From Taeniopygia guttata (lineage: Eukaryota; Chordata; Aves; Passeriformes; Estrildidae), in NCBI RefSeq assembly GCF_048771995.1, contig NC_133024.1, forward strand, positions 20,802,001 through 20,866,000: 64,000 nt of DNA, given 5' to 3'. The first letter of the stretch is position 1; the number at the start of each line of letters is the position of its first letter. The position numbers and the translations under genes are program-made. The notes under the pieces were generated by a model. The model was given only the letters and a program-made list of their open reading frames with translations. It was not told where the DNA came from and did not search any database. Positions 11,801-22,150 of the stretch are shown one piece after another.

Positions 11801-14800
11801 ATGTGTGAAATTCTTATACAATTTAAATTGGTCTAATCCACACCAACTTAGAAAATGGTCTTTTACTTTGCAATAAAAATTTCTAGGTGATCTGAATAAT
11901 TGATAAATTTAAATCTCAAAAATTTTCAAAAAAATTAAATGAAAACTTAATTCATCTTTGCTTTCCATATATTTTAAGCCCTAAATGCATTTGATTTTTC
12001 TCACACATTCATAACTAAATTACTGGTGCAATTCTTCTTTTAAAAATATTTAATGTTATTTTTATAATATCTCACCAACCTATGTACCTGTCTTTACTAT
12101 ATTTATTCTCTTACAAGTAGTTTGTTTCATGGTTCTGAGTTTGACTATGAAAGGAAGGGCCTGCCCAACCTGTTACCTGTATTCTTGATCTAGTTATTCC
12201 TCTGAATAACCTGAAGCACATTTTTGCTTCAACACTCTAAGTACATCTAAGTACAAAAAACAGTCAGATTTGAGGCATTAAACTGTTGCATCAAGTTCAA
12301 CTTATTGATCCCTTGTTGTTGCTGTTGTTCTTATCACATTTAATTACACCTTGTGTGTTTTTGAGACTGACCTTTGTGGATGGAAGCCACTGAGCAAAGG
12401 TGATGCTGACTGGGACATAATGAAAGGACAGGCTCCCCGTGACAGAGAACTCCCAGCAGAGGTCATAAAAATAATATGGGACATAGTGAGACTTATTATT
12501 TTTCTCCTTCTGTCATGAAAATTCCTACTTGTAAATAGTCACAGACTGATAATAAAAACTGGTTCAAAATGGATGTCACACAGTATAGTAAATAACACAG
12601 GTAATATATGACAGAAAGCCAGTCTGTTGGAGGTAATATTTTTTACCTGTGATCTAGTTACTATGTCTTTGTAACCCTTATTTTTGGCTGGCATAATTAG
12701 TGAAGTATGAGACTTAATGCAGTTTTTTAAAGATACTGACTTTTGAACTGACAGCTGACTTTGTGTACATCATAACCATTGTTTACCCAATATTCACATA
12801 GGAGCCATTCTTGGACGCATTATTTGGACAAAGAGACTTTTGTAGAGTACAGTTAAATTAATCCATATTGTCTGGGAAATATAGAGTGAGTATAATTTCT
12901 TTTAAAGAGTTGTCCTTCCTTCAGCCTGTATTTGCCATACAATGTATTCAGCTGGAAAACCATTTTATTCCAGAAGAGGGCTTTAAAAATATTTTTCCAA
13001 AGTAAAAATTTGTTATAACACAACCCATAAAAATAAAACTGCCAAGCATGTTTTTCATTGTCAAATAATATTGACAAGTATTCTGTGACTTTAATTTTAT
13101 TAAAATGTATCTATTGCACTGTTTCCAGTGGAGATAAGATTAAAATCTGAGTTATAGTCCAGAGCCCCTTTAATTTAGATTTAATTAATTATGTATATTA
13201 TCTGCAGCCAGACCTCCACACTTCTCTTCCATGCTCATGTTAAAGAAATGTGCCATGTTAAGTATTCCACCTTAAGCTTTCAAAGGTATAGAAACTCCAG
13301 GATTAAAATTCACCTGAGCAAACAGTAGTGGGTGAAGTATGTGTGTGCATGCGATAGAATGATTCTAAATGAACAGTCATATTCTATCCACTGGTTCTCA
13401 TGTGATGAAGTGCACCAAAGTTGTTACTCACTTTTCTCAGCAGCTGTTTAATATTTCATTTTATTTTCTCTGTACAGTGGGACTGGGTCTGCATTACTGC
13501 ACTTTAGTAAGCACTACTATGTTTCAGGTTTCCAAATCTCAAAGCTCCAGAAGGGTGCACTGATCAGCCTGGGTCTTTCTGTGCTCTAGGTGCTGGTGAG
13601 ATCTGAGAGGCAATGTGGTCAGAAGGAAGGCTCCTGGCAGCCTGAGTATCATATTAAAATCACCCAAATGGAGCTATGTGTTGCTTCACTTAAGTTGCAG
13701 TGATACCGGAATTTTTACAAGTTTGTTTCAGTGTTGCTGCAGGTTGAAGACTCAAACAGATTTGGAGGTTACTATGCCCCACCTCTCAAGCCCAGTAATG
13801 TTGCATTCTCTGTATAAATTAGCATAGGTATTTCTGAGGTGGTTTTGTGCTAATCTATCATTGTGCCTGCTACAGTCACGACTTCAGAATTAGGATTCCA
13901 GAATCCGAGCAAGTTTTTGCCAACGTTAATTCACCATCCTTCAGGTTGCAACTGTTCCTTTTAGTACACGGAGTGGTCATCTCTCTTCTCTCCTGGGGAG
14001 GGCAGTAGCAACTTTTGATTAATGAAGATCTTAACAAGGCTACAGTAGAGCCTCAGCTGCAAATCAAAGAGTGTCCTTTGAAGTACCCTTGCATTCCAAT
14101 GAGGGGAGCTTCCCACATGCTGTGGAATGCAGCATTCCTGTTTGTACAGGGAGCTGGAATGGTCCCCTCTTTGTGCCAACCTTGCTAAAAGCAATGCCAT
14201 TATTCACATGGGGCAGGACCTAAGGCTCGGCCTCATTACAGATCCATGGGAAGTAAGCAGGTAAGGAGTATGAGTGCGACAGCACAATAGCTGATTTTCC
14301 AAGATGTAAGGCAATATGTGTAATATAAATGCTCAAAAAAGACTGAGCCTTTAGTGCTGTTCTGCATAGACTTTCATGAAAAAGTCTCAGTATTCAGCAA
14401 AGGCAACACTGACAGCATTCAAAATATGCTGCTTTAGGACCCCTTGAAAATGTTTATCCTCCCCTACCTTTGTCTGAAGCACATCTGCTGTAGTTCAAAT
14501 CCAAATGCAGTGAATTTGCCAGAGTTCAGATTAGACCTTTAATTAAGCTTTCATCCCCACTAGCACAGCCAATGTCAAGTGTGTGGATCCCATGAGAAAA
14601 TACAGCTTATTCCATTGGTTCCTGTGGTCTGCAACATCGTTAGCATGCTTAAAAGTGGCTGAGCTGTGCTAAAAGTGAATACTGTACCCTAAAGGAAATA
14701 ATTTCTGGTTTAATTCTGTTTGAAACATTATTTCAGCCAATTAAAATGTGTCCTTTAGGTATCTTGGCTGAGGTCTCTGTTGCTTGATCTCCAGGATGCT

Positions 14801-14982
14801 CTGTGCTGCTGCTCCTCTGCTCTCTCCAGTCCATGCAGAGAGTGAATGGGCATTGCGTGAAGTGATGGGTAATATTTGTAGTGTTTTAAGGTTGGAGATC
14901 TTAAGGCTTTTGCTTGAAGAGAGCAGATAAGAAACTATTTCCTATGGATCTGCACAGTAATGCTCTCAGAGAAGCAACACCT
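8816..14982. other. AT-rich intergenic DNA, no gene seen
   Basis: About 6.2 kb without a supported feature. It holds an A-run near 8930-8946, a G/T-rich tract (9345-9430), and an A/C-rich tract (10485-10555). Open frames are short and show no domain. Confidence 0.55.
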
Positions 14983-15648
14983 GAACTGTCTTTGAGGGAC
15001 TCTGTAGTCACTTGGGTTTCTGTGGTCGCAGGCACCATGACAGGGTAATCTTGATGGCTGCCTGCTACTGTGCTAATCTGAAGCCCCCTGGCTTCCCCTG
15101 CCCAGCAGAGGCACAGTCAGCTGTGGGGGTCACTCGCCTGTATCTTTAGGAGAGTTGGGGAACGGCTAAGGCAGAAAGTTACACTGCCTGCCTTGTTTGG
15201 AGGAGAGGCGAGATCCGAAGAGGTAATAAAGGAGTCAACTCAAGGTTGGGAAAACAGTTTCGATTTTAATACAGAGCATCCAGCAGCCAATAGTGGCCTT
15301 GAGGCTTTTGCAACATCTTAAATACCGGGGTGGTAACAAGGGGAAGGGAACGCCCATTGACCAGTGGGGGGATTTGGGCACATGGAAGGTGAAAGGATAG
15401 ACAGATACAAAAATCAATGGCAGAAACTTAAGGGAGGGACCCCGGGCCCTCATCCAATCCCTTGATGCCCAGGGTAGAAGATTCTGGAAGAATGGGATGG
15501 GGAGCAGAGTGATGGATGAGGTACCAGGGAGGGGAGGGGGAAGTGACTAAGCATTTTCAGGGAGATTGGCACTGAGGGAACGGTGGGAAAATTCGGGGTG
15601 GAACCACTGGGAGAAAATGGGGGGTGGAGGGGCAAACCATTACAGAAC
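14983..15648 (-). mobile_element. Solo LTR, minus orientation, 658 bp
   Basis: Read on the minus strand, the LTR begins TGTAATGGTTTGCCCC (right edge 15644) and ends CAAAGACA (left edge 14987), giving the usual TG...CA ends. Both sides carry GAAC (14983-14986 and 15645-15648), a 4-bp target duplication as made by gammaretrovirus-like (class I) integrases. U3 is C-rich on the minus strand, a TATA-like GTATTTAAG lies near 15325, and an ATTAAA polyadenylation signal near 15265. The C-rich U3, the ATGGTTTG block near the start and the ATTAAA signal are shared with the LTR at 58838-59487, so the two probably belong to related families. No internal sequence adjoins it, so it is a recombination-derived solo LTR. 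Confidence 0.8.
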
Positions 15649-16021
15649 TGTTACAGAAATATAAAAACACAATGCAACAATAAATGATGCATGATCTATG
15701 GAATATGGTTAATAAGACAGTCTCCTGAGATTAGCCGAATTGAGTTGTCACATCATGAAGAATGTTAAAACACTATACACTAATTTAAAACTTTTACTGA
15801 ACAATGAAAAATGCTAACAAAATCAAAGATTCCCACATAGGAAAAAAAAAATCTTCATTTTTTAAATCTTCTTTAATACTATAATTAACAAAACTACTCT
15901 AATGGAGTTTTGCTAACAAAAGACAAACTCTGGCATAAAGAAAATGCCAGAGAAATATTAAAAAAAAAAAAAAAGAAAATAAATATTGAAAATCTACACA
16001 AATAAAAAAACCATCTAGACA
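15649..16021. other. A-rich intergenic spacer
   Basis: About 370 bp of A-rich sequence with A runs near 15841-15849 and 15959-15974. Nothing else was recognised. Confidence 0.55.
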
Positions 16022-16026
16022 CTCTC

Positions 16027-16933
16027 TGTTATGAACAAAACAGCCTGGCTGGGACATTGAAATGGTAATTAACTAATTGCTCCTGGGAATCACGTACAAC
16101 CCCACCCACACTAGGACCGGAATGCAAAAGAATCCAGTAGAATCATGGGAGGGGGTTTTGGGGATGAAAAACACTCCTAAAATGGAAGGCTGGGCACAGT
16201 GGAGGGGGCTGGATGGGTGTACTGGTTGGGGAAAAGGGAACCCCATCCCTAGTCTGTGTCACCATAACCTGCAGAGTACCAGACTGGACTGGGCTGTGGG
16301 AAGCAGGCACAAAGGAACACACACTTCCTGGTGTTACCAGGAGGGAAGGAGAGGGGATAGCTGCTGCTGGACTTTGGCAGCAGGCTCTGCACATCCCCTC
16401 ACCCTTGGGCTACCAGTGTGCCAGGAGGAAAGGTGTCGCCCTGATTCTTGAGTTTTCTTAAGCCTTCTGAGTTTACATTCTATTGGGAAACTTTCCCACA
16501 CAGTTTCTGTAAATAACGTATTGTTTTGCATTCCTCCATGGGGGTGGAGAGACTTGATGTACTAGTGCTTTGTCCAATGTCTTCGGAGAGGTGGCCCGTT
16601 CACTCTCCAATCCACTGTCACCTTTGGAGAAGTATAAAAGTTGGAGTCAGAAAATAAACGCTCTCTTTTTTGCCTTGCAAGGTAGCAAGTGGCTCGCGTT
16701 TGCTTTCACGTGTCCTATAGCGACAGAAAGGAGAGAGGACAGTCTACACCTCTTCACCTACAGCCACCAGTGTGCCACAGAGACTCCAGGGACAGACTCT
16801 GCATGCCTTCTCCCCCTTCGGCTACAGGAAAAGCTACAACATCGTGGGCGAGCTCCGTGTCAAGCCCCCTGCCGAGCTGATCCTTTTAATAAAGAGCTGA
16901 ACAGTAATAAAGGCAAAGACCCTGTTCATTTCA
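16027..16933 (+). mobile_element. 5' LTR of provirus A (with nested LTR)
   Basis: It begins TGTTATGAAC and ends GTTCATTTCA, three bases before the primer site. Removing the nested LTR and one copy of its duplication leaves about 609 bp. The native 3' part carries two AATAAA signals near 16887 and 16906. It lacks about 26 bp near its start that the 3' LTR retains (21259-21285 region). I see no convincing TATA box in the native LTR outside the nested element, whose own GTATAAAAG lies near 16632. Confidence 0.9.
16428..16731 (+). mobile_element. Nested solo LTR, 292-bp family (copy 2)
   Basis: The LTR proper is 16434-16725, starting TGTCGCCC and ending GCGACA, flanked on both sides by GAAAGG (16428-16433 and 16726-16731). 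It is the same family and orientation as 3801-4093 but better preserved, with a TATA box AGTATAAAAG, AATAAA near 16653 and an intact duplication. It lies inside the 5' LTR of provirus A and is absent from the 3' LTR of A, so it arrived after A. Its target position equals that of provirus B in the other LTR (see findings). Confidence 0.93.
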
Positions 16934-16936
16934 ATT

Positions 16937-16954
16937 TGGGGGCTCGTCCAGGAT
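16937..16954 (+). promoter_or_regulatory. Primer binding site, proline tRNA (provirus A)
   Basis: TGGGGGCTCGTCCAGGAT lies 3 bases after the LTR end. It matches the complement of the 3' end of proline tRNA at 17 of 18 positions, the primer typical of gammaretroviruses, and confirms the LTR boundary and polarity. Confidence 0.93.
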
Positions 16955-17324
16955 AGCCACGCCCGAAGAGGAACCCTGGACAGCGGGACAGCTCGACCAC
17001 CTGCTTCAAGGGACCCTCGGGATTTGCTGGCTACCAGACCCTAGGATCAGTGTAGAACAAGCAACGCGGACGAGCCACGTGGAGGGGCAACATGGAGGGA
17101 TGACGGATTGGTGAGAAAAACTGGGAGACGAGCGAGTGAATGAGTGAGATGGGGGCCAGCAGCTCGGACCCCCGAAGTGAAAGGAACCCGCTAGTACCGC
17201 GTTTCCGGACTCCTGCGAAGGGGCCGGCCGGGAAGGGGGGGAAGTGAGTGGAACAGAGGAGTAACTGAGGCGTCTCCTTAGAGATAAAGGCCCTCCTCTG
17301 GGCATGTGGAGATTCTCTATGGAT

Positions 17325-17333
17325 AAAGTAAGT
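17325..17333 (+). promoter_or_regulatory. Candidate splice donor in provirus A leader
   Basis: TAAAGTAAGT-type donor with GTAAGT at 17328-17333, where a gammaretroviral leader would carry the donor for spliced env RNA. The minisatellite starts directly on it. Function is inferred only from position and consensus. Confidence 0.4.
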
Positions 17334-18370
17334 CCCTGGCAATCAGGGCAAGGGAGTTGTCCACAGGAGGGCAGGTGGGATGTCCCTGGCAGGTGGGGAA
17401 GGATATCCTGGGAGGCAGAGTGCATATCCTGACAGGCAGAGGGCAGGTTCTGGCAGGCAGGAGCAGCAAGTTCCACCAGGCAGCGGGCATGTCTGTGGCA
17501 GGCAGGACAGGTTAATAGGGAATGTGAGATGTCCCTGGAAGACAGGGCAGGATGTCCTTGCAGAGCAGGTAGAGGGCACGTCCTAGCAGGAGGGCATGTC
17601 CTGGCAGGCAGGGTCATGTCCTGGCAGGCAGGCGGCATGTCCTAACAGGCAGGGGGCATGTCCTGGCAGGAAGGGGACATGTTCTGGTAGGTAGGGGGCA
17701 TGTCCTGGCAGGCAGGGGTCATATTCTGGCAGGCAGAGGTCATATCCTGGCAGGCAGGGCATGTCCTAACAGGCAGGAAGGCATGTCCTGACAGGCAGCG
17801 GGCATGTCCTGGCAGGCAGGGAGCATGCCCTAACAGGCAGGGGGCAGGTCCTGACAGGATGGGGACATGTTCTGGTAGGCAGGGTCATGTCCTGGCAGGC
17901 AGGGGCATGTCCTGGGAGGAAGAGGGCATGTCCTGGCAGTCGGGGGCATGTCCTAACAGGCAGGAGGCAGGTCCTGGCAGGAAGGGGACATCTTCTGGTA
18001 GGCAAGGGGCATGTCCTACCAGGAAGAGGGCATGTCCTGGCAGGCAGGGGGCATGTCCTGGCAGGCAGATCATATCCTAACAGTCAGGGGACAGGTCTTG
18101 GCAAAGTCGTGGCAAGAAGGGTGCATGTCCTGGCAGGAAGGGGGCATGTCCTGGCAGGCAGGGCATAGGTCCTGGTAATAAGGGGCCATGTCCTGGCAGG
18201 CAGGGAGCAGGTCCTGGCAGGTAGGGCATGTACTAACAGGCAAGGGATAGGTCCTGGCAAGAAGGGGGCGTGTCCTGGCAAACAGGGGCATGTCCTGGCA
18301 GATAGGGCATAGGTCCTGGCAAGAAGGGGCCATGTCCTGGCAGGCAGGGGTCAGGTCCTGGCAGGCAGAG
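17334..18370 (+). repeat. 20-21 bp minisatellite in the provirus A leader
   Basis: About 1 kb of tandem units close to GGGCATGTCCTGGCAGGCAG, roughly fifty copies varying by single bases and by 1-2 bp in length. The spacing between primer site and gag is therefore about 2 kb. Each unit holds CCTGGCAGG, a short palindrome-like core. The array gives long Gly/Cys/Arg/Gln-rich open frames on both strands, which are repeat artefacts. First units (GTCCCTGGCA at about 17332) and last units (GCAGGTCCTGGCAGGCAGAG) grade into leader sequence, suggesting expansion from native leader DNA and not insertion of a foreign block. Confidence 0.95.
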
Positions 18371-18410
18371 TAAGTAAACAAATAAAGAAGCGAGTAGAAA
18401 GGCAAGCAGG

Positions 18411-18630
18411 CTAAGCCTAGTAAGAGTCAGGCAAGGGGACTTGGCCAGAGTTTGAGTGTAAGGCTTGGCAGGACATTCGACCTTACCTTGACAGGGAGAC
18501 CAAGCTTCCTAAGCCTAATAGGAGTCAGGCGAGGGAACTTGGCCGGAGTTCGAGTGTAAGGCTCGGCAGGATGTTCGACCCTACCTCGGCAGAGAGACCA
18601 AGCTTCCTAAGCCTAGTAAGGAAGTTGGGC
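18411..18630 (+). repeat. 98-bp tandem duplication, about 2.2 copies
   Basis: Units starting CTAAGCCTAGTAAGAGTCAG begin at 18411, 18509 and (partial) 18607, an exact period of 98 bp, with about a dozen substitutions between the first two. It adjoins the minisatellite and lies in the same leader region of provirus A. Confidence 0.9.
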
Positions 18631-18942
18631 AAAAAGCCTGGTAAGAATTGGGGCGAGACCTACCTGGAGTCCAAGCCTAGAAAGTCCATGAAGAAGTCCA
18701 AAAAGAACAGGAAAGAAGAAGACAATATATATGAGTGTGATTAGTGGTTATCCTGGGCAAGAGACAGAGATGAATGCTAAGAGTGGGAGGTTAGCTAGAA
18801 GAGATTAAGTTCAGTCAAGAGATTTAAAATATTAAGTTGTGGGAAGGAGCCAGATGAACTGTAGTTGCATATCTGTATATTCCATTTTAGAGGGGGGCAC
18901 CATTTAAGGTATATTTTTTCCTTTTCTTTTTGAGGCCTAGAA

Positions 18943-19513
18943 ATAGGAACAGGTTATAGCAAAGGAGCGGATCCTTCAAAAGAGAAAGCAAAGAGAATTC
19001 CCCCTAATAGGCCCTTAGGGCAATTGTTAGACCAATGGGATTCTTGGGAGACTACAAAGGGTTTAGACAAGAGTACAGAAGTATGGCCAGAGTTAAAATT
19101 ATAGGGAAAGTGGCCATGGTATAGAACCCAAGATCAGTAGATATATAATCAGCTAAACCAACACCTAGAAGCCCTAAGATTATATTAAAAAAAAAAAAAA
19201 AGAAGAAGAAAAAACCAAAACTAAAGCTAGACTTATGGTTGCAGTTGCTCGAGAAAATATAAGAGCAGGCAGGTCAACAGCACTGCTGTCTAAGTCAAGT
19301 TGGAATAGACCAGGGCTATTACCAAAAAATAGAGACCAACCAGCACCATCATATGAGACAAATAAGAATTTTAATGAGTTTAGGAAACCTGAAGCTTCAC
19401 AAAGCAACAGGAGGTGCTATTACTGTAGTGAGATGTGTCTTATGTTTCAGTTTGATGAAGCAATGCACAAAGAACAAGAAGTCTTAGAAGAGATTTCAAG
19501 GGGAGATGACTAG
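18943..19513 (+). pseudogene. gag remnant of provirus A
   Basis: Starting at 18943 an ATA codon, where a start would be expected, is followed by GTGYSKGADPSKEKAKR and PPNRPLGQLLDQWDSW. This looks like the matrix start, with glycine at position 2 where myristate is normally attached. Stops interrupt at 19101 and after. From 19236 a 92-codon open segment runs to TAG at 19511 and contains CYYC, resembling half a retroviral zinc knuckle. The capsid with its major homology region is not seen, so gag is internally deleted. The poly-A-like stretch at 19184-19214 sits at the junction. Assignment rests on position between leader and protease plus these motifs. Confidence 0.65.
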
Positions 19514-19569
19514 GGGTGTCAGGGGTTCTATAAGCGAAAAGATCCGATCAACCATCAAGAAGAGCCCTT

Positions 19570-19855
19570 GGTAAACTTTAAAGTAAGTCCCCACTATGAA
19601 GATTTTGAGTTCTTAGTTAACACAGGGGCAGATAAGTCCAGCACGAGTTACCAGTAAGAGTCACCATTGAGAAGAAGGTCTGTGAGGTTTTAGGGGTGAA
19701 GGGAAGGCCATTTAAAGCATCTATAGCCAAAAATATAAAAATCAAGGGGAATTCTAGACAATTTTTGGCAGACTTTATCTATCTGCCAAAATTTAAGATG
19801 TAATCTCTTGAGAAGAGACTTGCAAGTCCAATTAAGGGTAAGGATCATCCCACGA
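19570..19855 (+). pseudogene. Retroviral aspartic protease remnant (provirus A)
   Basis: The reading FEFLVNTGADKSS carries the retroviral protease active-site block with Asn where the catalytic Asp of D-T-G-A should be. Further on are KIKGNSRQFLADFIYLP and, after a stop, LLRRDLQVQ, resembling the family's C-terminal GRDLL block. An in-frame stop follows soon after the active site. The substituted catalytic residue and stops make it inactive. Directly after it the sequence jumps to integrase, so RT and RNase H were lost. Confidence 0.75.
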
Positions 19856-19879
19856 GATAAAAAAGATAGTAGTTCATGA

Positions 19880-20872
19880 ATTGACCCACTGGGAATCCAA
19901 GGTTTGTGCGACCACTATTTACGGGAGAATTTATGTATTAGAGTGTATAAACTGGAAAAGGCAGTCACAAGAGAGCGTGTGATTTGCCTGAAAACTGACC
20001 AAAAGGTAATGAGAAAAACAGCACATGAGGGAGGAAAACTTGCTTTAAGACCTTTCCAGAATATACAAGTAGATTTCACTGAAATGCCCTCTGTGCAGAG
20101 GTACAAACATTTACTAGTGATCGTAGATCGTCTCACTCACTGGGTGGAGGCTTTCCCAACCAAAAAGGAAACCGTGCAAGAAGTTCCAAGAATAATCTTA
20201 GAAAATATCATACCTCGATACGGGCTAGTCAATAACATTGACTCAACCGAGGTCCACATTTTGTTGCTTGAACTTTGCATCAAGTAACAAAAGCCCTGGG
20301 GATAAGGTAGAGATTGCACACCCCATGGCATCCTCAGAGCTCGGGAAGGGTAGCAAGAATGAATAGAGCTCTTAAAAATATAATAACCAAATTAATTGAA
20401 GAGACAAAAATGAATTGGCTCAAGTGTTTACCTCTTGCTCTCTTGAGCATCAGAACAAGACCTCGGTCTGACATAGGGGTTTCTCCTTATAAAATGATGT
20501 TTAGACTCCCTTTTGTAACCACCCCTTTCAGTACTGCAGATTATTTAAAAGGGGAGGCAGCAACTTAAAAATATTTAAAATCATAAGAAAATCCCTAGAA
20601 GGCCTCAGAAAGAAGAGGTATCTCCCCCAAACCTCCCTTCTGAATACCAATGCCCACAACATCAGTCCTGGGGATTGGGTGTTAATAAAATCCTAGAACA
20701 CCACCACTCCACTAACCCCAAAATTCAAAGGACCTTTCCAGGTATTACTCACCACACACACTGCGGTGCGGACCCAAGAAAAAGGCTGGATCCATATCCC
20801 CAGAGTAAAAGGACCAGTGCCACCCCCAGACGCCAGACCAGACCCAACAGGGTCACCCAACTCCTCTTGTGC
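19880..20872 (+). pseudogene. Integrase remnant of provirus A
   Basis: An open segment (19904-20287) reads GIQGLCDHYL at the start and then the catalytic core: QVDFTEMP (first Asp), HLLVIVDRLTHWVEAFP and GLVNNIDSTEV around the second Asp. A frameshift follows and a second segment (20314-20568) reads WHPQSSGRVARMNRALKN, where the catalytic Glu position is Ala (codon 20353-20355). From 20668 a third part, with one stop, reads GDWVLIKS, FKGPFQVLL and EKGWIHIPRVKGP, matching the gammaretroviral integrase C-terminal domain. The zinc-binding N-terminus is only partly visible. It is clearly gammaretroviral and dead. Confidence 0.9.
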
Positions 20873-21133
20873 ATAGACGGTAATCAAGGGACCAGAAGAC
20901 TTAAAATTAACTTTAAAGAAGACTTCCTAGAAGCTGATATATGGTAAGGTGGTAATAACCACTTCTGAGTTAAAGTACCCTTGTCAAAATTTAAGTACTT
21001 TGTAACTGTTTAATAAGAATAAGTGTCCTTTAGAGGGTCACCCAACCCACCTCCTCTTGTGCATGGACAGTAATTAAGGAACCAAAAGACTTAAAATTAA
21101 CTTAAAGAAGACTTGCTAGAAGCTGATATATGG
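20849..21133 (+). repeat. Direct duplication of about 96 bp flanking unique DNA
   Basis: 20849-20944 and 21034-21133 are near-identical (both run from AGGGTCACCCAAC to GAAGCTGATATATGG) with about 90 bp between. They straddle the end of the integrase frame and the region where env should begin, so this may mark the deletion junction that removed env. Confidence 0.88.
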
Positions 21134-21207
21134 AATTAGGAGAATTACCCAAAGAAGCTAACCCTCAAAAGCCAGAGACTGTAAGTTGATGTGGGCTTAA
21201 GCCCGAT

Positions 21208-21226
21208 CAAAAAAATAGAGGAGGTA
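21208..21226 (+). promoter_or_regulatory. Polypurine tract of provirus A
   Basis: Purine-rich CAAAAAAATAGAGGAGGT immediately precedes the 3' LTR start at 21229, the expected place of the plus-strand primer. Confidence 0.75.
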
Positions 21227-21228
21227 TT

Positions 21229-21668
21229 TGTCATGAACAAAACAGCCTGGTTGGGACACTTGGCTTGAGCTAAGTACTGACGCTGAAATGTTAATTAGCT
21301 AATTGCTCCTGGGAATCACCTACAATCCCACCCACACTAGGACCGGGATGCAAAAGAATCCAGTAGAATCATGGGAGGGGGTTTTGGGGATGAAAAACAC
21401 CCCTAAAATGGAAGGCTGGGCACAGTGGAGGGGGGTGGATGGGCATGCTGTTTGGGGAAAAGGGAACCCCATCCCTAGTCTGTGTCTGACCTGTGGCCAT
21501 AACCTGCAGAGTACCAGACTGGACTGGGCTGTGGGAAGCAGGCACAAAGGAACACACACTTCCTGGTGTTACCAGGAGGGAAGGAGAGGGGATAGCTGCT
21601 GCTGGACTTTGGCAGCAGGCTCTGCACATCCCCTCACCCTTGGGCTACCAGTGTGCCAGGAGGAAAGG
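21229..21668 (+). mobile_element. 3' LTR of provirus A, first part
   Basis: Starts TGTCATGAACAAAACAGCC and aligns with 16027-16433, retaining about 26 bp (ACTTGGCTTGAGCTAAGTAC and neighbours) lost from the 5' copy. It ends in GAAAGG (21663-21668), where provirus B begins; the LTR resumes at 25755. Confidence 0.93.
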
Positions 21669-22014
21669 TGTGGTAGATAGGGACAGGCGAAGCGGAAGAC
21701 CACGGGATGTGACGGAAAGATAGACCCCTCCCCCTCTCCCTGCCCCACGTTATCTATTAACCCCAGAAGCATGTAGCCACACCTGCCCCGGTAACTTTCC
21801 ACTCCCGACTAACCCCTGAGACCCCCCAACCCCCCTCTGACATAGCAAAGACCCCCAAGACTATTTAAACCCACAAGATGAGATAATAAAGGCTTTTCGA
21901 CCGTCTGCCACATTGGTATATGCGTGTGTTGATTAGCCCGAGTGGCCTGGGCGAGACCAGGCTGCCGTGCTGCCACCTGAACCAGGTCGCTGGTTGCCCT
22001 TTATAAAGGCAACA
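21669..22014 (+). mobile_element. 5' LTR of provirus B
   Basis: TGTGGTAGATAGGG to AAAGGCAACA, 346 bp. A TATA-like CTATTTAAA lies near 21862 and AATAAA at about 21886. It differs from the 3' copy at one C/T in the C-rich U3 block and one A/G in CTGACATAGC. Confidence 0.95.
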
Positions 22015-22017
22015 TAC

Positions 22018-22035
22018 TGGTGCTGAAACCCGGGA
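22018..22035 (+). promoter_or_regulatory. Primer binding site, phenylalanine tRNA (provirus B)
   Basis: TGGTGCTGAAACCCGGGA, three bases after the LTR, matches the complement of the 3' end of vertebrate phenylalanine tRNA at 17 of 18 positions. Confidence 0.85.
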
Positions 22036-22150
22036 GAAAAAAAAAGGAAAAAATCACCCGGCAGACGGGGAGACGCCTGGACGGGAGCAGCGGCCGGAAC
22101 GGTCGGACCGTATCTTGGCGCAGGGAGACGTCCCAGGACCCGCGAGTGTC

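Noticed and set aside
17380-18405. Long Cys/Gly/Gln-rich open frames on both strands
   Set aside because: They are produced by the 20-21 bp minisatellite; stops are rare in the unit in several frames, and there is no start context or domain.
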